The notes under the pieces: generated by a model
What the model was told of the DNA's origin: nothing
What the model saw: the letters and a program-made list of their open reading frames with translations, nothing else
The model's database searches: none
Part shown: piece by piece, positions 7,887 to 16,619 of the stretch
How the letters are laid out: each line of letters begins with the position of its first letter
How positions within the stretch are numbered: the first letter of the stretch is position 1
Position numbers and translations under genes: made by a program
DNA from: Emticicia agri
Lineage (GTDB): Bacteria > Bacteroidota > Bacteroidia > Cytophagales > Spirosomataceae
Reading direction: 5' to 3'
DNA length: 40,223 nt
NCBI RefSeq assembly: GCF_004168285.1
Contig: NZ_SEWF01000042.1
Coordinates: forward strand, 1-40,223

Positions 7887-8324
7887 TTATTTGGTAGAAA
7901 CCAAGGTAAATGGCTCATCGTTTCCGTCTGAACTATTAATGTATAGTTTATTACCTTTTACTTCACCAACCTTTTTACCTTCATAATACAGGTTTATAAC
8001 ACCACTACCCGGCGAAGCCACTACACCTTTTACTAATTCTACCATAAATTCATCATTAGTGGTTTTCTGACGGATATTAAAATCCATATCTACAGTAAAT
8101 TCTGTAGCACGGGTAACTTTAACAGTTCCTTTCACACTTGTTTCGTCAGCAGGAATGGTCTCTCCCTGAAACACAATTTCAGTAAATGCGTAATTGCCGG
8201 CAATCTGGGTGGCTAAGTCTGGTGCCGGTTCCTTGTCTTTGTCTTTTTCGCAAGAAGTAAGAAATACACTAAGCATCAGGCAGATACCTAAAACTGATTT
8301 TAAAGAGTAACGTAAAGCTTTCAT
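7887..8324 (-). CDS. Small lipoprotein, lipocalin-like size
   Basis: 145 residues. A signal peptide 'MKALRYSLKSVLGICLML' runs into the lipobox 'FLTSC' with acylated C25, followed by an acidic-lysine spacer 'EKDKDKEP' typical of surface or outer-membrane lipoproteins in this phylum. The rest (about 40-145) alternates short beta strands ('GNYAFTEIVFQG', 'GTVKVTRATEFTVDMDF', 'INLYYEGKKVGEV'), which fits a small lipocalin-like or beta-sandwich fold. No catalytic residues are evident. Transcribed alone, with its own terminator. Function unknown. Confidence 0.8.
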   Translation of the reverse strand: MKALRYSLKSVLGICLMLSVFLTSCEKDKDKEPAPDLATQIAGNYAFTEIVFQGETIPADETSVKGTVKVTRATEFTVDMDFNIRQKTTNDEFMVELVKGVVASPGSGVINLYYEGKKVGEVKGNKLYINSSDGNDEPFTLVSTK

Positions 8325-8749
8325 AATTGTAAATATTTTTTTTGAAATAATTGATAAAGCAAATCAGGATGTGTGTATCACAGATGTCCCGTTCGCTTTT
8401 GCAAAGATGTAGTGTCAATGTCAGGTCTTAAATGCTATCCTGAGCGAAATGTCAGTTTTTATGAATGAATTGCTTATTTAATTGCATGGGGTGCAAGTAG
8501 GAAGTATTCTTTAAAAAATGGCTTTAAATGTCAATCAGAATCATAAACTGATAGAAAAAGAAACCGGATAAATAAAAATAACTGAATATATTATTATGCA
8601 ATTCATATCCTGATTATGACAATTAATGAAGGGGAACCTACAATTGAAACAGGCCGCAATGGGAGCAGAAAAGACAGCTATATAGTTTTGCCACACAAAC
8701 CGATAGCCAAAGAGAATTAATAGTACCTATTTAGAATATTTTATCGATT
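8325..8749. other. 425-bp divergent intergenic region
   Basis: Lies between the small lipoprotein (minus) and the PKD/beta-helix lipoprotein (plus). It is AT-rich. A TAGTTTTG at 8683-8690 (plus strand) fits the -7 consensus for the gene at 8750. A weaker CATCTTTG on the minus strand near 8400-8410 could serve the lipoprotein gene. No ORF or long hairpin stands out. Confidence 0.4.
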
Positions 8750-10234
8750 ATGAAAAAGTTAAACACAATGAAACGTACATCAATTATTGTCCCTCTTTCA
8801 CTGGCATTGTTCAGTGTACTTATGTCTTGCGAAGAAACAGAAGAAACGCCTAAGCCAACCCCTGTAGTAAATGTAAAAGCCCATGCAGGAACCGACCAGG
8901 ATGTTTTACCCACGCAAGTAGCTACTTTAGATGGCTCTGCCTCTACAGGCAACGAAACCAAAACGTTTGCCTGGTCAATTGTAAGCAAACCAAGTAATAG
9001 TAAACTGACTTTGGCTCAGCCGACAGCAGTAAAACCAACTTTTACACCTGATATTGTGGGTTATTATGAGTTTGAACTAACTGTTACACAAGGCAGCGAA
9101 AAAAGTCAGGACAGAGTAAGATTTAAAGTAGAGTACAAAGAGCCTGTAACCATTGATAAGCCTATCAATGAAAAAACGCATCTGGTTGACCGTTTTATTG
9201 ACCATATGAAACCCGATTATCTGGTAACAAAAGATATATCAGTAAATGCCGAATTGAGTGTTGCACCGGGTGTAACGATGGCTTTTGACCGTGATAAAGC
9301 CTTGAGTATTGAAGAAAAGGGATTGATTGATGCGGTAGGACTAAGCGAAAATCGTATCAGATTTACAGGTATACAATTGCAAAAGGGCTATTGGGCTGGT
9401 ATAAAACTGTACTCGCCAAGTGCAGCTAATAAGATGGCTTTTGTGAATATAGAATACGGCGCAGGTAAAATTGCCTTTACCAATACCAAAGCCGGATTGG
9501 CTATGTTTGGTAATAAAAAAGCACAAATAAGTTTGACAGATTGCCTTTTCGCTACCAATGATGGCTATGGCTTATATGTACAGACAGGTGCAGTTTTAAA
9601 AGATTTTAAAAGAAACAGCTTTGAAAGACAATCACAGGCGGGTATCCTTATAGATGCAATCAATGCTACCTTTTTGGATGCAGATTCGAAATTTACAGGA
9701 GCAAACGAGCGAGATTTGGTAGAAGTCAGTTCGTCTATAATCAAAGAAGGTACTAATGTAAGCTGGCCTGCTTTTAAAGACCAAACCAAGTACAGACTAT
9801 TAGGTAATCTGGAAATAGAAACAGGTTGGACATTAAAACCGGGTATAACGGTAGAAGTGGAAAGAGATGTGATGATTAGTGTAAATCGTAATGGTTATTT
9901 ATCTGCTCAAGGAACAACTGATAAGAAAGTGGTAATAACAGGCGTAAGAAGAAACGAAGTGTATTGGAAAGGAATCATTATTTATTCGGTAAGTAATCAG
10001 AATGTAATTCAGAACGCAGAAATAAGTGGCGGAGGTAGCGTAGTCATTGTATCAGGCAGAAGAGCAAACGTGGTGGCTTATGGCAAAGGCGCTAAATTGA
10101 CCATCAAAAATACCCGTTTGACTTATAGTGGAGGCTATGGCATCTTATATACCTCTGATGCTGATGTAAACAGCGATGCCGCAACAACTAACACATTTGC
10201 CAGCAACAATGCTGCTAACGTAGCTAAGTTTTAA
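8750..10234 (+). CDS. Secreted lipoprotein with PKD-like and right-handed beta-helix-like regions
   Basis: 494 residues. The signal peptide ends in the lipobox 'VLMSC' (C27); a second in-frame ATG at 8768 ('MKRTSIIVPL') would work equally well as the start. Residues 40-130 form a PKD-like beta-sandwich: 'HAGTDQDVLPTQVATLDGSAST' is followed by 'FAWSIVSKPSNSK' and 'GYYEFELTVTQG'. From about 160 the chain shows two rounds of 'LSVAPGVTMAFDRDKALSIEEKG...' and 'WTLKPGITVEVERDVMISVNRNG...', each followed by 'YW-GI-IYS' and short strands, as in parallel beta-helix proteins of Bacteroidota. Likely exposed at the cell surface, perhaps binding polysaccharide; no active site is evident. Probable first gene of a pair with the next lipoprotein. 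Confidence 0.8.
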   Translation: MKKLNTMKRTSIIVPLSLALFSVLMSCEETEETPKPTPVVNVKAHAGTDQDVLPTQVATLDGSASTGNETKTFAWSIVSKPSNSKLTLAQPTAVKPTFTPDIVGYYEFELTVTQGSEKSQDRVRFKVEYKEPVTIDKPINEKTHLVDRFIDHMKPDYLVTKDISVNAELSVAPGVTMAFDRDKALSIEEKGLIDAVGLSENRIRFTGIQLQKGYWAGIKLYSPSAANKMAFVNIEYGAGKIAFTNTKAGLAMFGNKKAQISLTDCLFATNDGYGLYVQTGAVLKDFKRNSFERQSQAGILIDAINATFLDADSKFTGANERDLVEVSSSIIKEGTNVSWPAFKDQTKYRLLGNLEIETGWTLKPGITVEVERDVMISVNRNGYLSAQGTTDKKVVITGVRRNEVYWKGIIIYSVSNQNVIQNAEISGGGSVVIVSGRRANVVAYGKGAKLTIKNTRLTYSGGYGILYTSDADVNSDAATTNTFASNNAANVAKF

Positions 10235-10245
10235 ACCAATTTTTA

Positions 10246-10269
10246 GGTAGAGAGATTGTACTCTCTACC
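10246..10269 (+). terminator. Hairpin terminator after the beta-helix lipoprotein
   Basis: Perfect stem GGTAGAGAG (10246-10254) / CTCTCTACC (10261-10269) with a 6-nt loop, followed by ATTTATTTCT. It lies 11 nt after the stop and may attenuate rather than fully stop transcription into the next lipoprotein gene. Confidence 0.65.
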
Positions 10270-10292
10270 ATTTATTTCTACATTTATAAGTC

Positions 10293-11051
10293 ATGAAATT
10301 AATCATATTTTTATTATTACTTACATTTTCAACATTGGCATGCGCAGATAAGTGTAAGTGTACAGAACCTACACCTGAAGAAAACAATTCAGGTAAAGTA
10401 GAGAAAGGAATTGTAAAGGGAAGAGTAACAGACGCTAACAAAAAACCTATTGCCAATGCCAAAATTGTAGCCAATAGTCTGGATTATCAGGATGCCCGCA
10501 TTGGTTATACTGATGCGAACGGCAATTATAGTATCAAACTCCCCACAGGTATAGCTTCAGGTTCTTTTTATGTGAGAGGTAGTGTGAGAATCAAATTCAA
10601 TGGGCAAAATTATGATTTAGCCCTATTTACGGAAAATGATGGGCAGTTTTCGCCTTACGATGGAGCTATTAAAAACCTTACCCTGAAATTGACAGGCAAG
10701 CGTACAGGTAATTTTGGCGATAATGGCTTCTATGGTGGGACTATCGAAATCATGCAGGATTTCAACACAGTAGAACGAGGAAATATAGAATTAACCTTGG
10801 TACCTGATGGCCCGTTGATTGATGGCAGTATTGGGCAAACAATTGTTCGCCGTGCTTCTGACAATGATTATTACATCTATGACATCGCTATTGGTAAATA
10901 TAAAATTACAGCAAAAGACGTAAGCAACGGGAGGAAACTAAAAGTAAAAATCAGATATGATGAGAAAGATTTCAGCGAGACAACTACAGGATTGTTTATA
11001 CCTCCATATGAATTGGCTGAGATTTATGAAATGGCCTTGTTGATTATGTAG
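10293..11051 (+). CDS. Lipoprotein with carboxypeptidase-regulatory-like domain
   Basis: 252 residues. A short signal peptide ends in 'TLACA', giving acylated C17 and a Cys-rich start 'CADKCKC'. Residues 40-90 form a carboxypeptidase-regulatory-like (transthyretin-type) domain: 'GIVKGRVTDANKKPIANAKI' and 'GYTDANGNYSIKLPTG' are the usual strands. The remaining part is beta-rich with no motif I know. Such proteins are usually surface-exposed binding modules. It follows the beta-helix lipoprotein by 58 nt and is ended by the hairpin at 11258-11285. Function unknown. Confidence 0.78.
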   Translation: MKLIIFLLLLTFSTLACADKCKCTEPTPEENNSGKVEKGIVKGRVTDANKKPIANAKIVANSLDYQDARIGYTDANGNYSIKLPTGIASGSFYVRGSVRIKFNGQNYDLALFTENDGQFSPYDGAIKNLTLKLTGKRTGNFGDNGFYGGTIEIMQDFNTVERGNIELTLVPDGPLIDGSIGQTIVRRASDNDYYIYDIAIGKYKITAKDVSNGRKLKVKIRYDEKDFSETTTGLFIPPYELAEIYEMALLIM

Positions 11052-11257
11052 CAATGGAAAACGGAGGAAGGAAAATGGAACAAGCGGACGCCGCACGGGA
11101 AAATGTAAAATGAAAAAAGTAGTATTCAGCAGGGAAAAAGTACTTTTCGTTCTCTCTGTTCTTTTCTCCATCCATTCTGTTTTAAAAGATATTTAAGACA
11201 ATAAAAGTAGGTTTAGTATAGGTTTCAACACACAACTTTTAAGCATTCAATTTTTGT

Positions 11258-11289
11258 AAAGTATTCTTCAGCAGAAGGATACTTTTTTT
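11258..11289 (+). terminator. Intrinsic terminator
   Basis: Stem AAAGTATTCTT (11258-11268) / AAGGATACTTT (11275-11285), 11 pairs including one T-G, 6-nt loop, followed by a T-run. It lies about 200 nt after the lipoprotein stop; the stretch between (11052-11257) has only AT-rich sequence and a small GC-rich palindromic patch near 11081-11100. Confidence 0.75.
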
Positions 11290-11304
11290 ATGTCTGATAT
11301 TTTC

Positions 11305-11333
11305 TTGTGTACTCATAAATTTTTCTATTTTTG
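11305..11333 (+). promoter_or_regulatory. Promoter of the serine carboxypeptidase gene
   Basis: TTG at 11305-11307, 18-nt spacer, TATTTTTG at 11326-11333: a near-ideal Bacteroidota primary-sigma promoter ending 23 nt before the ATG, directly after a terminator. Confidence 0.75.
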
Positions 11334-11356
11334 CTCTTAATCAACTACCTGAACTC

Positions 11357-12874
11357 ATGACCATACTTCGACAAACTATCCTTTTTGTTTTTACCTGTAT
11401 CAGTCTTTCGGCTTTCGCTCAGAATACTGAGAAAAAAACTGATGAAAAACCTGCTGTTCTGCCACCTGTTCCGGCACCGATTGAAACCAAAGGACAGGTG
11501 ATTATTGGCGGGCAAACCATTAATTATACTACCCGCACGGGTTATATGGTAATAAAAGATGAAAGTGGTAAAGCCAAAGCCAATATCTTTTTTATAGCCT
11601 ATACCAGAGACGGGGTCAATGATTTATCGAAACGCCCTGTTACTTATACTTTCAATGGTGGGCCAGGCTCGGCTTCGGTCTGGTTACACATGGGTTGTAG
11701 TGGCCCTAAGCGTATTCCGATGAGTGATAAGGGTGAATCGTTAGCACCGCCTTATTCGTATGTGAATAATGAATATAGCTGGCTCGATAAAACTGATTTA
11801 GTATTTATTGACCCTGTAAATACCGGGTATAGTCGTGCTGTGCAAGGTGAAAACGAACGTCAGTTTTTAGGCTATGTAGAAGACATTGAATCAGTAGGGG
11901 AGTTTATCCGTTTACACGCAACTAAGTATGGCCGTTGGGCATCGCCTAAATTTCTGGCGGGCGAAAGTTATGGTACTACCAGAGCGGCAGGCTTATCAGG
12001 TTATCTGCAAGACAGATACAATATGTATATCAATGGGGTTGCCTTGATTTCTTCTATCCTTAATTTTCAGACAGCCCTTTTTGATAAAGGAAATGATTTG
12101 CCTTTTGAATTGTTTCTGCCAACTTATACTGCTATGGCCTGGTATCATAAAAGGATAGCACCTGAGTATCAGGCAGATTTGCAAAAGACCTTGCGTGAGG
12201 TTGAAAAATTTGTTCTGAACGAATATGCAACCGTTCTGATGAAAGGCGACCAGGCAAGTGAAGCTGAACAAACGATGGTTGCTGAAAAACTAAGCAAGTT
12301 TACAGGCTTATCAAAAGAGTATATCAAACGTGCCAACAACCGCATAGAAATCGGTCGTTTTGTAAAAGAACTGTTGCGTGAAGAAGGTAAAACTGCCGGG
12401 CGATTAGATGGACGTTTTACAGGTACTGATTATGACAATGCCGGAGAGCGGTATGAATTTGACCCAAGCCTTGATGCTACTATCTCAGGGCCATACTCAG
12501 GCACAATTAATCAGTACTTGCGTCAGGAATTAAAGTATGAAAATGATTTGCCATACCTGATTCTGACCGGGAGAGTACAACCCTGGAATTATAACAATGT
12601 ACAGAACAAATACCTGAATGTGAGCGAAACGTTGCGTCAGGCTATGTCTAAGAACCCTTATTTAAAGGTCTGGGTAGCGGCTGGGTATTATGATTTAGCT
12701 ACGCCTTATTTTGCAGCCGAATACACTTTCAATCACATGATGCTACGCCCCGAACAAAAGAAAAATGTAAATTTTACTTATTTTGAGGCCGGGCATATGA
12801 TGTATATCCATAAAGAATCGTTAATAAAATTGAAGTGCGATGCTGATAAGTTTTATGAGATGGCTTTGAAGTAA
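11357..12874 (+). CDS. Secreted serine carboxypeptidase, peptidase family S10
   Basis: 505 residues with a signal peptide ending 'SAFAQ' (cut near residue 21), so periplasmic or secreted. The S10 signature 'TFNGGPGSASVWLHMGCSGP' (about 98-117) forms the oxyanion hole, 'AGESYGTTRA' carries nucleophile S204, D446 in 'GYYDLATPYF' and H480 in 'EAGHMMY' complete the triad. The family removes C-terminal residues from peptides at acidic pH. Length is normal for bacterial members. It stands alone: own promoter at 11305-11333, preceded by a terminator, followed by repeat element copy B. Confidence 0.93.
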   Translation: MTILRQTILFVFTCISLSAFAQNTEKKTDEKPAVLPPVPAPIETKGQVIIGGQTINYTTRTGYMVIKDESGKAKANIFFIAYTRDGVNDLSKRPVTYTFNGGPGSASVWLHMGCSGPKRIPMSDKGESLAPPYSYVNNEYSWLDKTDLVFIDPVNTGYSRAVQGENERQFLGYVEDIESVGEFIRLHATKYGRWASPKFLAGESYGTTRAAGLSGYLQDRYNMYINGVALISSILNFQTALFDKGNDLPFELFLPTYTAMAWYHKRIAPEYQADLQKTLREVEKFVLNEYATVLMKGDQASEAEQTMVAEKLSKFTGLSKEYIKRANNRIEIGRFVKELLREEGKTAGRLDGRFTGTDYDNAGERYEFDPSLDATISGPYSGTINQYLRQELKYENDLPYLILTGRVQPWNYNNVQNKYLNVSETLRQAMSKNPYLKVWVAAGYYDLATPYFAAEYTFNHMMLRPEQKKNVNFTYFEAGHMMYIHKESLIKLKCDADKFYEMALK

Positions 12875-12940
12875 TTACATTTTTTTGTCACTTTTATGCA
12901 ATTGGAATGAGAAGATTTGTTTCGTATTTCTTGTTTGGAA

Positions 12941-13140
12941 GGGTGTTACTTTTTTTACCTGAAAAAAAGTAACCCGGACTGGGCGTCCAAAAAAGCAGGC
13001 ATCATTTAAACTCGTACAATTAAAAAACTGATAGATTTTCTTTTAAGTTTAGTCCTTTCCACGTTTTTTAATCGTAGACTTGCCGTCCGCCTCTACAGGA
13101 AATGATGTTTTAAGGTTACATTTTTAGTATATAATTTTTA
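12941..13140 (-). repeat. Structured intergenic repeat element, copy B (inverted)
   Basis: The reverse complement matches 4246-4416. The terminal hairpin GTTACTTTTTTT (12945-12956) / AAAAAAAGTAAC (12962-12973) has a 5-nt loop. The long-range arms are GTAACC 12969-12974 with GGTTAC 13114-13119, and CATCATTT 13000-13007 with AAATGATG 13100-13107. Compared with copy A, one arm is interrupted by an extra small hairpin GGAC (12976-12979) / GTCC (12985-12988). The remainder of the 416-bp gap 12875-13290 contains only an AT-rich 'TTCGCTAATTCACTAATTAG' patch near 13227 that resembles the spacer between tRNA-Tyr and tRNA-Gly. Confidence 0.8.
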
Positions 13141-13290
13141 TTATTTGAGTAAAGCAATCGGGCTTCTTACTTTACCTTAGGATAATTTACTCTGTGTAAA
13201 CTCTGAGAAACTCCACAGTAAAATTATTCGCTAATTCACTAATTAGCCATTCACCATTCCTATTATTACAAAGAATCCACTTACGTAGCT

Positions 13291-13728
13291 ATGAAAATCA
13301 GGCCGGCAGTTGCCATTATAGAAAACGAAAAAATCCTGACCATGCATTATCAATATGGTGGTCAGGATGTATATAATTTGCCCGGAGGCAATTTAGAATT
13401 CGGTGAGTCTCTGACTTTGACTCTTGCACGGGAATTAGAAGAAGAATTAGGCATTAAAGCCGAAATCGGTCAATTAATGATGATAGGGGAAGTACATTTT
13501 ACAGACGCTCAGAAACAAACCATTCATTTTGTTTTTGAAGGCAGCATTTCAGAAGGTACGCCTATGCTTAACCCATTGCATACCTCGGCCTTAGCCATCA
13601 GATGGTTATCGTTAGAAGAATTGTCTTCCATAAACCTGTATCCCAATATCACTAAAAGCCTGAAAGATTATCTGTCAGGTAATTTGCAGGATAAATATAT
13701 CGGCAAATTAGACCAGACCTGGTTTTAA
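13291..13728 (+). CDS. Nudix hydrolase
   Basis: 145 residues. The Nudix box GX5EX7REUXEEXGU is complete: G33, E39, R47, E48, E51, E52 and G54 in 'GGNLEFGES...ARELEEELGI'. Nudix enzymes hydrolyse nucleoside diphosphates linked to another moiety, with Mg2+ held by the REXXEE glutamates; the substrate here cannot be told. Length is typical of a stand-alone cytosolic Nudix domain. Its stop codon overlaps the stop of the convergent MFS gene. Confidence 0.92.
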   Translation: MKIRPAVAIIENEKILTMHYQYGGQDVYNLPGGNLEFGESLTLTLARELEEELGIKAEIGQLMMIGEVHFTDAQKQTIHFVFEGSISEGTPMLNPLHTSALAIRWLSLEELSSINLYPNITKSLKDYLSGNLQDKYIGKLDQTWF

Positions 13729-14909
13729 AAAGCCGCCTTCATACGGCGCACTTTGCCCGAAAACAAATAAGCAAACCCTAAAACTGCTAATCCTCCCATA
13801 ATCAGGAAGGCATAAGGCATTCGGCTGATGCTGTTTTGGTAAATCTCTGCCGATAAAAATGCTCCCAGACCTATGCCTGCTTCCATACAGATATACATGG
13901 TTGCCAATGCTCTGCCCCGGTTGTTTTCATCGCATAAATCAATTGTCCAGGCCTGTAAAATAGGAGAGAGCACTCCCTGAGCAATGCCAAAGAAAATAGC
14001 GGCTATTACAAAAAGATACACATTGTTTGCAAAGGCTGTAAAACCCATCGAAATAATCAGCGCAAAACACCCCCAGCGTAATACCGGAATCCGCCCGTTT
14101 TTATCAGAAACTTTGCCTGCCAGCAAACGAATAAACAAGGAAGCTAAGGTATAAATCAGAAAGTAAAAGCCTTTGTTATGCAGTCCGATACTCTTACTCA
14201 AATCAGGCGATAATGTAGCTACTGCTCCAAAACTGAAAGCCGTCAGAAACATAACAATAGCCGCAGGCAAAACCATAATGTCAAACACATCATTCTGATT
14301 AATCTTCAGAGAGCTAAGTGTAAATTTTTCCTTTTGTTCTTTCGGAAGAGTTTCTTTCATGTTATACAGTATCGCAATAGAGATAAGGGCAAACATGGAA
14401 GAAACATAAAACAAGACATTCATCGAAAACGTATCAGCAATCCAACTACCCAGTGCAGGACCAAAGGCCATGCCGAAACTACTCATTAACCCGTGCATAC
14501 CCATCGCCTCACCTCTTCTATTGACAGGAACAATATCAGCAATATAGGCAGCAGTTCCGGTAGGTTTAAATCCGGTAGAAAAACCATGCACCAGCCTCAA
14601 CATCAGGAAAGGAAAAACAGTAGTTACGAGCGGATAAAAGAATCCGCAGACAAAACAAACCAATGACCCAAAAGCCATTACAGGTACACGACCAATGCGG
14701 TCGGTCAGTCGGCCACTGAATGGACGTGAAAGTCCGGCAGTAAGCGTAAAAAGACTGATGATAAGACCCTTTGATTCTGCACCCCCTAATTTTGACAGAT
14801 AGTCAGGCAGCTCAGGTATGAGCATATTGAAACTTGCAAAGAAAACCAGAGAACTGATACAGAGAAGCCAATACTGGAGAGAGAATATACTATTAGATTG
14901 TTGTTCCAT
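13725..14909 (-). CDS. MFS drug-exporter-like transporter
   Basis: 394 residues with start at 14909 ('MEQQSNSIFSLQYWLLC'); the frame extends to 14969 but the extra 20 residues do not look like MFS. Twelve hydrophobic helices are visible. MFS motif A appears twice, as 'GRLTDRIGRVPVM' in the N half and 'GKVSDKNGRIPVL' in the C half, the pattern of proton-coupled exporters in the inner membrane. Substrate unknown. Convergent with the Nudix gene: TAA stops overlap by 4 bp with no space for a terminator, so the two transcripts should overlap. Confidence 0.9.
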   Translation of the reverse strand: MEQQSNSIFSLQYWLLCISSLVFFASFNMLIPELPDYLSKLGGAESKGLIISLFTLTAGLSRPFSGRLTDRIGRVPVMAFGSLVCFVCGFFYPLVTTVFPFLMLRLVHGFSTGFKPTGTAAYIADIVPVNRRGEAMGMHGLMSSFGMAFGPALGSWIADTFSMNVLFYVSSMFALISIAILYNMKETLPKEQKEKFTLSSLKINQNDVFDIMVLPAAIVMFLTAFSFGAVATLSPDLSKSIGLHNKGFYFLIYTLASLFIRLLAGKVSDKNGRIPVLRWGCFALIISMGFTAFANNVYLFVIAAIFFGIAQGVLSPILQAWTIDLCDENNRGRALATMYICMEAGIGLGAFLSAEIYQNSISRMPYAFLIMGGLAVLGFAYLFSGKVRRMKAAF

Positions 14910-15180
14910 CTGTAAAAATAAAGCATCAGTACCTGTATTTGCAAGACAAACTTTGTTTCCAACTATCATTCAATGGTAAAATGCAATTTTCTGTAAATTT
15001 TTAACTGAAAAGCCTTACCATCAGGACTTTCTAAGATTTTAATTTCAACTGTGCAACCCTTTTCTTCCGTGGCTTCGTCATTGTCATAGTTTCGCTAATC
15101 TATAAACCCTTTTCGTTAATTATGGTAAAAAGTGTACACAAATTTTTATTTGTTCACTATTTTAAAATCTAATTAAACCG
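14910..15180. other. Divergent intergenic region, 271 bp
   Basis: Separates the MFS gene (minus) from the lipoprotein at 15181 (plus). AT-rich; I see no consensus promoter pair that I would defend and no hairpin. Confidence 0.4.
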
Positions 15181-16140
15181 ATGAAAAACAATTTGTTAAA
15201 AATTGCTTCACTGTGTATTGCTCTTGGGTTGGCAGTCACGGCCTGTACAAAAGACCCAGATAATGATTCTGTAACACCAGACGCCCAGTCGGCAGCGGTA
15301 GTAGCCGATAACCAGACTATTCAGGACGAATCAGAAGATGTGTACGATTTAGTAGATGATGTAACTTTTTTGCCTTTTGGCGGAAGAAATTTCCGTGAAA
15401 CCGGAGAAACAGGTGGTGGAGACAAAGGCAAGCATGGCGGACATTTTCCAAGCCTTGGTATCGGCTGGGATAAACCCTGGAGAGGTAGATTTGATAATTG
15501 TGCCGATGTAAGCAAAACCGTTGCCAATAATACCATTACTATTGTCTATGACTATACAAGCGTAGCAGATGGTGTATGTAATGACAAAGCGGTGGGTGGA
15601 AAAATGACTATTACGATTCCGGTTAAACCCGATTCAGGCTTTACAGGTACACTGACCCGAACAGTGAGTTATGAAAATCTGAAAAGAGATACGCTTGTAA
15701 TTAATGGTACACACACCATTACTACTACTGTAGCCAGTGGCAAAGCAACAGCAAGTGAGAAGTTAGCCAATATTACCATTACCAACACAAATACTAATAA
15801 GGTAATTACTTATACAAGCACTAAAAAACGTGTAATAGATAATAAAGGAACCACTACAAAAGACGATGACGAATCGCAAACCACAGGCACAACCAATGCT
15901 AAAGGAAGTGACGGCACCGAATTTACCGCCACTATTACCCAAACATTGATAGTGAAGCATTCATGCAAGGATGCGAGAGGCTTTCCGGTAAGTGGAACTA
16001 TAGAAATCAAGCCTGTATCAGGCGATACAAAAATTGTCGATTATGGCGATGGTACCTGTGATTTAAAGTACACAGTTACTGTGAATGGCGTAACAGAGGA
16101 GAAAGAAAAGACAAAACCAGAAAAAAGGAAAAAAGGTTAG
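15181..16140 (+). CDS. Thr-rich lipoprotein of unknown function
   Basis: 319 residues. Signal peptide with lipobox 'VTAC' (C22), then an Asp/Gly-rich stretch with 'GGGDKGKHGGHFPSLG'. The middle and C-terminal regions are Thr-rich beta strands ('TITIVYDYTSVADGVCNDKAVGG', 'TGTLTRTVSYENLKRDTLVINGTHTITTT', 'FTATITQTLIVKHSCKDARG'), and the tail is Lys/Glu-rich ending 'KPEKRKKG'. Four Cys after the lipobox may form disulfides. No known domain is recognised. The last 12 codons and the terminator beyond are repeated at 17745-17831 after the acyltransferase. Confidence 0.75.
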   Translation: MKNNLLKIASLCIALGLAVTACTKDPDNDSVTPDAQSAAVVADNQTIQDESEDVYDLVDDVTFLPFGGRNFRETGETGGGDKGKHGGHFPSLGIGWDKPWRGRFDNCADVSKTVANNTITIVYDYTSVADGVCNDKAVGGKMTITIPVKPDSGFTGTLTRTVSYENLKRDTLVINGTHTITTTVASGKATASEKLANITITNTNTNKVITYTSTKKRVIDNKGTTTKDDDESQTTGTTNAKGSDGTEFTATITQTLIVKHSCKDARGFPVSGTIEIKPVSGDTKIVDYGDGTCDLKYTVTVNGVTEEKEKTKPEKRKKG

Positions 16141-16196
16141 TAATACGTTTAAATATGTCAGAAAGTGTTGCCTGTTTTTGGTAACACTTTTTTTTT
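16102..16196 (+). repeat. Direct repeat, copy 1: lipoprotein 3' end plus terminator
   Basis: From AAAGAAAAGACAAAACCAG (16102-16120) through the T-run near 16196 this sequence recurs at 17745-17831 with a 9-bp gap in the Lys-codon run, a 1-bp gap and a handful of substitutions. Copy 1 contains the last 12 codons of the lipoprotein gene, its stop and its terminator. Confidence 0.88.
16162..16196 (+). terminator. Terminator of the lipoprotein gene
   Basis: AAAGTGTTGCC (16162-16172) pairs with GGTAACACTTT (16180-16190), 11 pairs with one G-T, 7-nt loop, followed by a long T-run. Confidence 0.88.
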
Positions 16197-16619
16197 GTTC
16201 TCATTTTTTTGGGTTATTGGAGGTCAAATCGGTTTTTTTAATGCTGGGAGATAGGAAACATTTTTGCCAGTTTAACGACTATTGCCATCAGTATCTCGTG
16301 AAAAACGGGAATCATAAGTGAGCGAAATATTCCCACTTTAGTGCCCGAATCTTAAAAAATAACGTTAGCCTATTTGAATAATTGAGCGTAAAAGGTTGAA
16401 AAAATTGGCAGGGCTCTATAAAATTTTTAACTTTACTTCTATTGTGAAAAAGTTAACAATTATGAAAAGCTACGACACAAATAATACTCCAAAATGTAAG
16501 TAAAGTGCCAAATAATACAAGAGGTGCGACCGCTGTGGACCGTAAAACTTTCGCATATTTAAGAGGTAGCAGCAAGGCTAAGAAATACCCAACTCTTTAA
16601 CAAATATTAAATATTACAA
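16197..16619 (+). promoter_or_regulatory. Long leader of the acyltransferase gene with promoter
   Basis: TTG at 16405-16407, 20-nt spacer and TAACTTTA at 16428-16435 form a near-consensus promoter 185 nt before the acyltransferase ATG. Downstream the leader holds a 13-codon ORF at 16460-16501 ('MKSYDTNNTPKCK') and a GC-richer patch near 16522-16545. The piece 16545-16565 resembles 17861-17881 just upstream of the next gene (exact core TTTCGCATATTT versus TTTTCGCATATTT). No gene beyond the short ORF is evident in the stretch. Confidence 0.5.
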
